Shown: piece by piece, positions 10,276 to 18,628 of the stretch
Numbering within the stretch: position 1 is the first letter of the stretch
Layout of the letters: each line of letters starts with the position of its first letter
DNA from: Bacteroidales bacterium
Lineage (GTDB): Bacteria; Bacteroidota; Bacteroidia; Bacteroidales; P3
Assembly: GCA_028709955.1 (NCBI GenBank)
Contig: JAQUTD010000004.1
Span: 1-38,462, forward strand
DNA length: 38,462 nt
Reading direction: 5' to 3'
The notes under the pieces: model-generated
What the model saw: the letters and a program-made list of their open reading frames with translations, nothing else
Told to the model about the DNA's origin: nothing
The model's database searches: none
Position numbers and translations under genes: made by a program

Positions 10276-10286
10276 TTTTTCAGAAC

Positions 10287-10314
10287 TCGGCACTAAAAAT
10301 TAAGTTAGTGCCGA
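10287..10314. other. 10-bp perfect hairpin just downstream of the phased array
   Basis: TCGGCACTAA (10287-10296) / TTAGTGCCGA (10305-10314), 8-nt loop. Confidence 0.7.
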
Positions 10315-10511
10315 CTAATTTTCAAGTTATTGAGAGAATATTTATTCACTATTGAGGCATTCTCTTATGATAGTTGCGAGTTTATGCTTAAAATGAGGCG
10401 TTTAGGATAGGAAATATGAGGCTTATTGTACTGGATTTTGCGGTAAAAGAAATAGAAATAAGGTAGCTTTTGGACAATTATTTTCGAGTATTAACCCCAA
10501 ATTTATGTTTT

Positions 10512-10934
10512 ATGAAAATAGAATATAAGAAAGTTAAGCGTAAGATCAGCGTAGGATTAACTCCTGGCGATAAGTATTTTGCTGACATTGTACGAGGACA
10601 AACCGTTGAGTTAGAAGAGGTTTATAAGGACATGACCGACCTTACAAGTCTATCAAGAGGAGACATTATGAGCTCAATAGACACTCTTACTCAGCTGTTT
10701 ATTAAGTACTTCCAAAGTGGAAGAAATGTCAATCTTGGTGATTTTGGTAGATTTAGAATCTATCTTAATGCAACTGCAGTTGACACTTTAGAAGAGGTAA
10801 CAGCCGAAACGATTAAGAATCCAACAGTCAGATTCTCAATGGGCAAGGAACTAAGGAAGGCAGTTTATAGCACTCCTAAGGTTCTAAGTAAGACAGTTAA
10901 CAACACTTACAAGCCAGAAGAAGGCGAAGTTTAA
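10512..10934 (+). CDS. HU-family DNA-binding protein (Bacteroidetes HU-related type)
   Basis: MKIEYKKVKRKISVGLTPGDKYFADIV, SRGDIMSSIDTLTQLFIKYFQSGRNVNLGDFGRFRI; internal ATG chosen over the ORF start at 10470. Confidence 0.88.
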   Translation: MKIEYKKVKRKISVGLTPGDKYFADIVRGQTVELEEVYKDMTDLTSLSRGDIMSSIDTLTQLFIKYFQSGRNVNLGDFGRFRIYLNATAVDTLEEVTAETIKNPTVRFSMGKELRKAVYSTPKVLSKTVNNTYKPEEGEV

Positions 10935-10942
10935 CAAAAAAT

Positions 10943-10983
10943 CTTAGGGGAAAATATGCATAAAACCATATATTTCCCCTAAG
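10943..10983 (+). terminator. Hairpin/terminator after the HU-like gene
   Basis: CTTAGGGGAAAATATG / CATATATTTCCCCTAAG extended stem, then TTTT. Confidence 0.65.
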
Positions 10984-11041
10984 TTTTAAGAGAAGAAAAG
11001 ACAAAACCCAAGAACAAAAATAATTAAAACCCCAACTAAAA

Positions 11042-11689
11042 ATGAACTCAAAACATTATTTAGCAGCTATTTTCGCTTTTGCAATTCTATCAATTGCTTT
11101 CCTTAGTTGCAATCCAGATGACGAAGAACCACCAACAAATCCGGATTTAACCTTTGATGTTGTTAGGGAAATACGTTTTTTTTATAAGAAGCCAACTAAT
11201 TTGGTGCTATCTATTTTGGATAATAAAGGCTGGAATAAAGCCTCTGATACAGATGGATTGATTGTTTATGACCGTTACTATAACAGCGATTCAACTAAGA
11301 CTTATTTAATTAATTCTATCGATAACATTGTAATTCAGGCCTACTACAAGGAGCTTGAAAATTATGATTATTCTTTTGCTAAGCTACCTGAACATTTGAA
11401 AATTTACCCTAAAACATATAAAAAATGGGAAGAAAATCTGTCAAAATACTTCTCTTCAAATGCAACTTATAATGGATTCGTACGGGCGGACAGTGTAAAT
11501 TTTTACCAGCAATACACTAATAGAGAGTTATATTTGTCGGATTTTCAGACCTATGAATCTACCTTAAGGGAGTCTTATTCTTTCTTTACTTATGATGATT
11601 TTAAGGGCTCTGTATCAATAAAGTTAGACTATATTACCCACAAATCAGTGATAAGTGTTTTATTTACTGATATAACTCCTTATGATTAG
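11042..11689 (+). CDS. Hypothetical lipoprotein
   Basis: Lipobox-like AFAILSIAFLSC followed by acidic NPDDEEPP; no domain recognised. Confidence 0.7.
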   Translation: MNSKHYLAAIFAFAILSIAFLSCNPDDEEPPTNPDLTFDVVREIRFFYKKPTNLVLSILDNKGWNKASDTDGLIVYDRYYNSDSTKTYLINSIDNIVIQAYYKELENYDYSFAKLPEHLKIYPKTYKKWEENLSKYFSSNATYNGFVRADSVNFYQQYTNRELYLSDFQTYESTLRESYSFFTYDDFKGSVSIKLDYITHKSVISVLFTDITPYD

Positions 11690-11725
11690 AAAGGTTAGAT
11701 TGCTATAATTTTCAGGGTTTGTTTA

Positions 11726-12841
11726 CTAAATTCCCTTAGTGATTTTCTGGACTATCTTCCATTGAGAAAAGAATTCTTTTGCAATTATTCTTAGGAATGT
11801 GTAGGTTGGAATCGCTAAAATCATCCCTATAACTCCTCCAATTTCTCCTGCCATTAGTATTACAAGGAAGATTTCTAAGGGGTGTGCCTTCACACTCTTG
11901 GAATAAATAAATGGTTGAAGTATAAAATCATCCACAAGTTTTACTGTTCCAAATATTACAATAAATTTGAATATTATGGGGAGAATGTCCATGGATGGGT
12001 CAACACTTAGATAGCCTGTTATGCAAATTATCAATCCCATAGCTCCTCCAATAATAACTCCTATGTAGGGTAGGATAACCATCACTCCGCAAATGGATGC
12101 AATTAATATGGCATTTGAGAATCCAACAAGGTAGAATCCTATTGAAAGAAGGGCGATCATTGATAATATTTCTAACGAAAGTCCAATAAAATATCTTGAA
12201 ATTAGACTACGTGTATTGGTTATTATTCTATCAACTTCGTTAATATATTCATCTGGGGTAACTCCCATAATGAAGTTGTAGAGCAGGTGTGCGTCCTTCA
12301 AAAGAAAGAATGTTATGAACATTATAATAAAGAATCCCATAATAAAACTTGTTCCAAAACCAAGAATACTATCGGCAATATCATTTATTTGGAACATTTG
12401 AAACATTGTTAGGATTTTGTTTGAGATGAGAGTTTCGAGGTTTGTATTGGCAGACATTATCTGGTAATCGTATAGGAAACTTTCGATTTTTTTAATTGGT
12501 TCGGCATAAAAATCTGCAATCTGGTAGATATCTATATTAGCAAAGTTCATTGCTTGGGATATTATTAACGGCACTAATGTGTAGAAGACAAGAAAGATGG
12601 ACAGGATAAGTGCGGATAAGGTTATTATTGTTGAGGGGATATTTCCTATATGAAATTTCTTATAGCTTATTCTTTCTAAGAGTTTCATTAAGGGTCTTCC
12701 TATAAAAGATAAAACTATTGAAATTGCAATACATCCAACAAGGAAGCGAAAATACCAAAATGCATAAAGGACTATGGCAATAATTAAGATTGAAACAATC
12801 CACTTTGCTATCACTGGAAACTGATATTTGTTGTTATCCAT
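11726..12841 (-). CDS. AI-2E family transporter / permease
   Basis: Multi-pass membrane protein; GFFIIMFITFFLLKDA and LPYIGVIIGGAMG-type motifs of the family. Confidence 0.85.
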   Translation of the reverse strand: MDNNKYQFPVIAKWIVSILIIAIVLYAFWYFRFLVGCIAISIVLSFIGRPLMKLLERISYKKFHIGNIPSTIITLSALILSIFLVFYTLVPLIISQAMNFANIDIYQIADFYAEPIKKIESFLYDYQIMSANTNLETLISNKILTMFQMFQINDIADSILGFGTSFIMGFFIIMFITFFLLKDAHLLYNFIMGVTPDEYINEVDRIITNTRSLISRYFIGLSLEILSMIALLSIGFYLVGFSNAILIASICGVMVILPYIGVIIGGAMGLIICITGYLSVDPSMDILPIIFKFIVIFGTVKLVDDFILQPFIYSKSVKAHPLEIFLVILMAGEIGGVIGMILAIPTYTFLRIIAKEFFSQWKIVQKITKGI

Positions 12842-12842
12842 A

Positions 12843-13322
12843 TTATATAAACTTATTAATAATCTTTTCTTTCAAATCGCTGAATTGATTATCCTCTGCA
12901 AACCACTCCGCATAAGAATTGGCTGTTTCATATAAACAGAGGCGAACTAATTCAACACCATGAGGCAAACTCAAAGAAATCCCTTTGGAAAAGTCAATCA
13001 GTAAGTTCTCACAAGTAGGTTGATATTGGGTAATAACAAGTTTTGTATTGCATTGTTTAAGATGAGAAAGCATCTCAGAATTGAATGGAATGACCAGTGC
13101 ATGATCAAATTTATCAATTATTTGAGAATAAACAATTGATTTTAATTCTCCAAAATCCATTACCATTCCGTTCTTAGGGCTAAGTACATCGGTAATTGGC
13201 TCTCCCTTTATTGTCACAAACAAACGGTAACTATGTCCATGAATATTCTTACATAACCCATCATAGTTATGCAAAGCGTGTGACATTTCAAAATTAAACT
13301 CCTTTGTTAAACGTATTTTCAT
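12843..13322 (-). CDS. queD: 6-carboxytetrahydropterin synthase (QueD-like)
   Basis: MSHALHNYDGLCKNIHGHSYRL (Cys plus His zinc ligands), VMDFGELK, PTCENLLI. Confidence 0.85.
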   Translation of the reverse strand: MKIRLTKEFNFEMSHALHNYDGLCKNIHGHSYRLFVTIKGEPITDVLSPKNGMVMDFGELKSIVYSQIIDKFDHALVIPFNSEMLSHLKQCNTKLVITQYQPTCENLLIDFSKGISLSLPHGVELVRLCLYETANSYAEWFAEDNQFSDLKEKIINKFI

Positions 13323-13446
13323 AAAGCAAAAATACATAAATTTTGTAAATAAGAGAGTAAAATTGAATAAATAGATATATCCTTATAAGGACAAAAAAGA
13401 AATATAAATTAAAAATAAAGGAAACTTATTTTCAAACAAAGGAAGT

Positions 13447-14025
13447 TTAATGGGCTACTAAAACATGCTCTAAAAAAATCCTTAGTCCTAATCCAAATAG
13501 TATTCCTCCTCCAATCATTAATGCTAATTTGGGTTTAAAGAAATATGCTTTCATCCCCATAAAGGCTCCAATTAGGGAGAAAATAAAGGTGCATAATGTG
13601 ATAACTGCAACAATAATTAGTTGTTGAGTTATGGTGTACTGGATGCCAAATCCAATACCTACAACAAATGCATCTATGCTAGTTGCGATTGAAAGTGTTA
13701 TAAGAACTGATGTTTTGGTGAAGTCGTAAAGTGAACAAGATTTTACGTCGTATCGATAGCCCTCAAGAAACATCTTAATTCCAATTGTAGCAAGAAGCCC
13801 AAAAGCTATCCAGTGGTCAATTGCTTGTATATATTCTTTGGCTAAATCGCCGACTAAGGCGCCAATTAGAGGGAATAAACCCTGAAAGAATGCAAAACTA
13901 AGTGCTAATATTAATGCACGTTTTTTTGTCATTAACTTTTGAAGGCCACATGTTATTGATACAGCTAAGCTGTCCATTGATAATGCAACTCCTATGAGTA
14001 GTGCTGAGAAAATAAAACCTATCAT
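13447..14025 (-). CDS. mntP: Manganese efflux pump MntP family protein
   Basis: ALSMDSLAVSITCGL and ATSIDAFVVGIGFG duplicated motifs, about 190 aa membrane protein. Confidence 0.88.
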   Translation of the reverse strand: MIGFIFSALLIGVALSMDSLAVSITCGLQKLMTKKRALILALSFAFFQGLFPLIGALVGDLAKEYIQAIDHWIAFGLLATIGIKMFLEGYRYDVKSCSLYDFTKTSVLITLSIATSIDAFVVGIGFGIQYTITQQLIIVAVITLCTFIFSLIGAFMGMKAYFFKPKLALMIGGGILFGLGLRIFLEHVLVAH

Positions 14026-14039
14026 TTCGAAACTCTTTT

Positions 14040-14807
14040 CTATTTTAAACTATTTGTTATGTAAATAAATTGTTCAACATTTAGTTGTTCTGCTCTTTTT
14101 GTTAAGATTTCGGGATCAATATCCTCCAGATTTTTACCAATTGCTTTAAGTGATTGACGCAACATTTTTCTCCTTTGGTTGAAGGCAGTTTTTACAACTA
14201 ATACAAAAAGTTTTTCATCGCAATCTAATTTTTTCACCCCATTTCGTTTCATCCTTATTACTGCCGATTTAACTTTTGGAGGGGGAGTGAAAACTGTTTC
14301 ATCAACAGAGAATAAGTATTCAAGATCAAAATAAGCTGAAAGTAATACACTAAGAATTCCATAGACCTTTGTTCCTGATTTTGAGCAAACTCTTTCTGCA
14401 ACTTCTTTTTGAAACATTCCAACCAGTTCAGGAATTAAATCTTTGTTTTCAAAAACCTTAAATAGAATTTGGCTTGAAATATTATAGGGAAAGTTTCCAA
14501 TAATTGAGTAGGGTGGAGGGAAAATTTTGTATAAATCAATCTTCAGAAAGTCTTCTGAGTAGATATTATCTTTAAGATTTGGGAAGTTTTCATTTAGGTA
14601 TTGCACAGATTCTTTATCTAATTCAACAACCTTAATTTCTTTTAGAGCGGGGTTTTGAAATAGATATTTTGTGAGAACACCCATACCAGGACCTATCTCT
14701 AAAACATTAGGATACTCTCCACTAAGACTGAAAGCAATGTCTTTAGCAATTGTTTCATCTTTCAAAAAATGTTGTCCTAAATGTTTTTTTGGCCTAACTT
14801 GGTACAT
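14040..14807 (-). CDS. rsmA: 16S rRNA (adenine1518/1519-N6) dimethyltransferase
   Basis: [38 protein letters not shown]. Confidence 0.96.
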   Translation of the reverse strand: MYQVRPKKHLGQHFLKDETIAKDIAFSLSGEYPNVLEIGPGMGVLTKYLFQNPALKEIKVVELDKESVQYLNENFPNLKDNIYSEDFLKIDLYKIFPPPYSIIGNFPYNISSQILFKVFENKDLIPELVGMFQKEVAERVCSKSGTKVYGILSVLLSAYFDLEYLFSVDETVFTPPPKVKSAVIRMKRNGVKKLDCDEKLFVLVVKTAFNQRRKMLRQSLKAIGKNLEDIDPEILTKRAEQLNVEQFIYITNSLK

Positions 14808-14841
14808 ATTGTATTTGATTTTAATAGAGATATCTAAAAAA

Positions 14842-14874
14842 AAGGGTTCCAAAAATATTTATTTCAGAACCCTT
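14842..14874 (-). terminator. Intrinsic terminator downstream of tsf
   Basis: AAGGGTTC / GAACCCTT stem with T-tract on the minus strand. Confidence 0.8.
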
Positions 14875-14896
14875 AGTTTCAATGATTGTTAAAGAT

Positions 14897-15724
14897 TTAT
14901 GCTCCTAACGCAAGACGATAGAAAGCAGTTGCAGTTAATTCTTTATCTCCTTCTTGAAGATATTGAAGTACGTTTTTCTTTGAATCTTTGATGAAATCTT
15001 GACTTAATAAAGTACTTTCTTTGAAAAATTTATTAAGTTTTCCTTCTGCTATTTTTTCAACCATGTTTTCTGGTTTTCCTTCTTCACGAACTTGTCCACG
15101 ATAAACTTCCATTTCCTTTTCAATAATATCAGCAGGAATTGTTGTTTTATCCAATGCAAGTGGAGCCATAGCTGCAATTTGCATTGCAACATCATGTCCT
15201 TGTGCATCAAATCCTGTTTTATTGAAAGCTACAATTGTTGCTAAACGATTGCCTGGATGAATATATGAATATACAACAGGAGCTTCAATGGTTTCGTATT
15301 TAGACAATTCTATTTTTTCACCAATTTTAGCAACTTGTTCAATAATTAAGTTTTCAACTGTTGAACCATCAATAACTAATGCATTAACTTGGCTTGCAGT
15401 TTTTGCTTTTGAAGAAATTGCAGTATTTAATACTAAATGAGTGAAAGCAATAAAATCTTCGTTCTTTGCAACGAAGTCAGTTTCGCAGTTTATCATTATT
15501 ACAGCACCAAATGTTTTATCATCAGTTGTTGCAGATAATACACAACCTTCGCTGGCGTCTCTATCAGCACGTTTTGAAGCTAATTTTTGACCTTTTTCGC
15601 GGAGGTAATCAATTGCTTTATCCATATCCCCATCACATTCAACTAAGGCTTTTTTGCAATCCATCATCCCAACACCAGTTCGTTGACGTAATTCGTTAAC
15701 AGCGGAAGCAGTTATATTTGCCAT
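14897..15724 (-). CDS. tsf: Elongation factor Ts
   Basis: ELRQRTGVGMMDCKKALVE, INCETDFVAKNEDF. Confidence 0.98.
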   Translation of the reverse strand: MANITASAVNELRQRTGVGMMDCKKALVECDGDMDKAIDYLREKGQKLASKRADRDASEGCVLSATTDDKTFGAVIMINCETDFVAKNEDFIAFTHLVLNTAISSKAKTASQVNALVIDGSTVENLIIEQVAKIGEKIELSKYETIEAPVVYSYIHPGNRLATIVAFNKTGFDAQGHDVAMQIAAMAPLALDKTTIPADIIEKEMEVYRGQVREEGKPENMVEKIAEGKLNKFFKESTLLSQDFIKDSKKNVLQYLQEGDKELTATAFYRLALGA

Positions 15725-15754
15725 GATATTTTATTTTTACTTAAACAATAAATT

Positions 15755-16648
15755 TTATTTCTTTTGAGCAGGTTTCTTTGCAGAAATTACTTTGCGAGGA
15801 CGTGCTTTCTTCTCAGAAGAATCGTCTTCGGCAACAGCTTTAACTTTCTTAATTTTTGCACCATCTTTTGATAATGAGTCATCTTCGTCGTCAAGAAGTT
15901 CAGTTGCTAATGCTTTTTCGTTAATTTCTTCTGATTCTTCAGCTGATTCACGTGCATCTTTATCCATTTTTCTTTCATTCAATCCTTCTTCAATTGCATC
16001 ACACATATATTTTACAATAATTGCGATTGATTTTGAAGCATCATCATTAGCTGGGATTGGGAAATCAATAAGATCAGGGTTAACATTTGTGTCAACTAAT
16101 GCAAAAGTTGGGATATTTAATCTACGAGCTTCTGCAACAGCTATATGTTCTTTATTGATATCAATAACAAAAATTGCTGAAGGAAGACGAGTTAGATCTG
16201 AAATTGAACCTAAGTTCTTTTCCAATTTTGCTTTTTCACGAGATAATTGAAGACGTTCTCTCTTGTTTATTTTTGTTGTGTCTTTATCGTTGATTAGTTT
16301 ATCAAGGATGTTCATTTTCTTAACTGCCTTACGTATTGTAACGAAGTTTGTTAACATACCACCAGGCCAACGTTCAGTTACGAATGGCATGTTTACATTT
16401 GATACCAATTCAGAAACAACCTCTTTAGCTTGTTTTTTTGTAGCAACAAAAAGTATTTTCTTTCCTGATTTTGCTATTTGTTTTATTGCAGCTGCAGCTT
16501 CATCTGCTTTTTCAGCTGTTTTATGCAGGTCTATGATATGAATACCATTTTTCTCCATAAAAATATAAGGAGCCATTTTTGGATTCCATTTTCTTCTCAT
16601 GTGTCCGAAATGAACACTTGACTCTAACATTTCATTAAAATCTAACAT
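15755..16648 (-). CDS. rpsB: 30S ribosomal protein S2 with long charged C-terminal extension
   Basis: LDFNEMLESSVHFGHMRRKWNPKMAPYIF, RWPGGMLTNF; extension of about 70 aa, acidic then Lys-rich. Confidence 0.97.
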   Translation of the reverse strand: MLDFNEMLESSVHFGHMRRKWNPKMAPYIFMEKNGIHIIDLHKTAEKADEAAAAIKQIAKSGKKILFVATKKQAKEVVSELVSNVNMPFVTERWPGGMLTNFVTIRKAVKKMNILDKLINDKDTTKINKRERLQLSREKAKLEKNLGSISDLTRLPSAIFVIDINKEHIAVAEARRLNIPTFALVDTNVNPDLIDFPIPANDDASKSIAIIVKYMCDAIEEGLNERKMDKDARESAEESEEINEKALATELLDDEDDSLSKDGAKIKKVKAVAEDDSSEKKARPRKVISAKKPAQKK

Positions 16649-16689
16649 CTTGTTTTTTCTTTGATTGTTTACATTCCTTTAATTAATTC

Positions 16690-16731
16690 AATTGGTAAGT
16701 AGTTGGAGGAAAAACCCAAATCTTACCAATT
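16690..16731 (-). other. Hairpin between rpsI and rpsB (candidate rpsB leader element)
   Basis: AATTGGTAAG (16690-16699) / CTTACCAATT (16722-16731) perfect 10-bp stem, with TTGG/CCAA inside the loop. Confidence 0.55.
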
Positions 16732-16761
16732 TGGATACTAAACAGCAATCCAATAATTCGA

Positions 16762-17148
16762 TTAACGTTTGCTGAATTGGAAACGTTTACGAGCTTTCTT
16801 TTGTCCTGGTTTCTTTCTCTCAACCATACGTGGGTCTCTACGAACCAAACCCTTAGCTTTTAAAGCAGGACGATTTTCAATATCAATTTCGCATAATGCA
16901 CGAGCAATTGCCATACGTAAAGCTTCTGCTTGACCAGTAATCCCACCACCATCTAAATTAGCTTTTACATCATATTGTCCAAAAACTCCTACGGTTTCAA
17001 ATGATTGACGACAAACGTATTGTAATGTTGGAGTAGGAAAATATTCCATATAATCTCTACCATTTATAGTAATATTACCATTGCCTGCAGTCATATAAAT
17101 ACGAGCAACAGCACATTTTCTTCTTCCTAATTTGTTTATTACTTCCAT
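16762..17148 (-). CDS. rpsI: 30S ribosomal protein S9
   Basis: LGRRKCAVARIYM and C-terminal RDPRMVERKKPGQKKARKRFQFSKR. Confidence 0.98.
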   Translation of the reverse strand: MEVINKLGRRKCAVARIYMTAGNGNITINGRDYMEYFPTPTLQYVCRQSFETVGVFGQYDVKANLDGGGITGQAEALRMAIARALCEIDIENRPALKAKGLVRRDPRMVERKKPGQKKARKRFQFSKR

Positions 17149-17152
17149 GAAA

Positions 17153-17608
17153 TTATCTGATTGAATTTAAATTAACTACTTTTGGTTGTTGAGCTTCGTG
17201 AGGATGCTCGGTTCCGGCATACACATGAAGATTATTGTATAAAACATCAGCCAATTTATTTTTTGGCAACATACCCTTAACTGCATGTTCAATAACACGA
17301 ATTGGGTGTGTAGCTAATAATTGTTTTGGAGTTGAAAATCTTTGTCCGCCAGGATAACCTGTATGACGAACATAAACTTTATCAGTTAATTTTTTTCCTG
17401 TAAAGCGTATCTTTTCTGCATTAATGATAATAACATTATCTCCACAATCTACGTGTGGAGTAAAAGATGGCTTATGTTTGCCTCTTAACACATTTGCCAC
17501 TTTTGTAGCCAAACGTCCCAAAATTTGATTCTCTGCATCTATAATAATCCATTCCTTTTGAACGGTTTCTTTGTTGGCAGATACGGTTTTGTAACTTAAC
17601 GTATTCAT
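17153..17608 (-). CDS. rplM: 50S ribosomal protein L13
   Basis: [49 protein letters not shown]. Confidence 0.98.
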   Translation of the reverse strand: MNTLSYKTVSANKETVQKEWIIIDAENQILGRLATKVANVLRGKHKPSFTPHVDCGDNVIIINAEKIRFTGKKLTDKVYVRHTGYPGGQRFSTPKQLLATHPIRVIEHAVKGMLPKNKLADVLYNNLHVYAGTEHPHEAQQPKVVNLNSIR

Positions 17609-17698
17609 TTTTTAAATTTATGTTTTAAAACATCTAAAAATCTACTCTTTTTTGAGTAAACATTAAACTTGCTCAATGTTTTTATTTTCTCTTCCAAC

Positions 17699-17788
17699 GG
17701 GCAATTAGAATTCTATAAAACAATGAAAATCATTGCCCTAAACAAGTCAGTTATAGGATAATTTTGTGCGATAACCTATGTTTAGGGC
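17699..17788 (-). other. Structured 5' leader of rplM-rpsI with two mutually exclusive helices
   Basis: Helix A 17735-17744 GCCCTAAACA with 17779-17788 TGTTTAGGGC; helix B 17732-17738 ATTGCCC with 17699-17705 GGGCAAT; both use 17735-17738. Confidence 0.6.
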
Positions 17789-17791
17789 TTG

Positions 17792-17799
17792 CAAAGATA
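17792..17799 (-). promoter_or_regulatory. -7-like element (TATCTTTG on the minus strand) for rplM-rpsI
   Basis: CAAAGATA on the + strand, CTTG-like -33 element about 19 nt further upstream on the minus strand. Confidence 0.55.
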
Positions 17800-17911
17800 C
17801 AATCTTTTATTTTATTTCCAAGACTTTATATATTTTTTTCTCCTTATTTCTTCAAATACCTTTTCTTTATTAATATTTTTCTATCTTTGCCTTAATTATA
17901 ATATTTATTTT

Positions 17912-18619
17912 ATGGAAAACGAATACATATATAATAGTATTAAGAATTGGGCAAAAGAGGATCGTCCACGTGAGAAATTAATGCAAATTGGTAAAAAGAA
18001 GCTTACTAATGCAGAACTTTTGGCAATTATTATTGGCTCAGGTTCCAAAAATGAAAGTGCTGTCCAATTGGCTCAAAGAATTTTAAACACGGTAAACAAT
18101 AATATTAATGAATTATCCTCACTAAGTTATAAGGATTTAATGAATAAATTCAAAGGCATAGGTGAAGCTAAGTCCATAAATATTGTTGCTTCCTTAGAGT
18201 TAGGAAATAGAAGAAAGGATATTGTTGAGGAAAATACAATAATTAAAGAGCCAAAGCAGGTGCATGATGTCCTCTTTTCTGATGTTGCTGATTTAGAATA
18301 TGAAACATTCTGGATTCTCCTTATGAGCAATTCTCAGCGTTTTATTAAGAAAGTGTGTATTAGTGAAGGTGGTTGGTCAGAAACTAATGTTGATTTAAAA
18401 AAATTATTCAAAATTTGTCTTGAGAATAATTCTTCAAAAATAATTCTTGCTCATAATCATCCTTCTGGAAATATTCTCCCTAGCGAAAGTGATAAAGCAA
18501 TAACTGAAAGAATTTTTAAGGCAGGGAAAATTCTTTCAATTCAGGTTTTAGACCATATTATTTTTGGGAAAGATAGAGATTATTATTCTTTTGCAGAGAA
18601 TAATATAATGAATTATTGA
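17912..18619 (+). CDS. radC: RadC/JAB-domain DNA repair-like protein
   Basis: DRPREKLMQIGKKKLTNAELLAIIIGSGSKNESA; ILAHNHPSGNILPSESDKAIT JAMM motif. Internal ATG follows TATCTTTG at 17882-17889. Confidence 0.93.
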   Translation: MENEYIYNSIKNWAKEDRPREKLMQIGKKKLTNAELLAIIIGSGSKNESAVQLAQRILNTVNNNINELSSLSYKDLMNKFKGIGEAKSINIVASLELGNRRKDIVEENTIIKEPKQVHDVLFSDVADLEYETFWILLMSNSQRFIKKVCISEGGWSETNVDLKKLFKICLENNSSKIILAHNHPSGNILPSESDKAITERIFKAGKILSIQVLDHIIFGKDRDYYSFAENNIMNY

Positions 18620-18628
18620 AAAGCAATT

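Noticed and set aside
9959-10511. The same region as a chromosomal origin (iteron/DnaA-box cluster)
   Set aside because: No TTATCCACA-like DnaA boxes were seen and no dnaA, dnaN, gidA or parAB neighbours; the phased motif does not resemble a DnaA box.
15466-16541. Plus-strand ORFs antisense to tsf and rpsB
   Set aside because: Antisense to highly conserved genes, with low-complexity composition and no domain.
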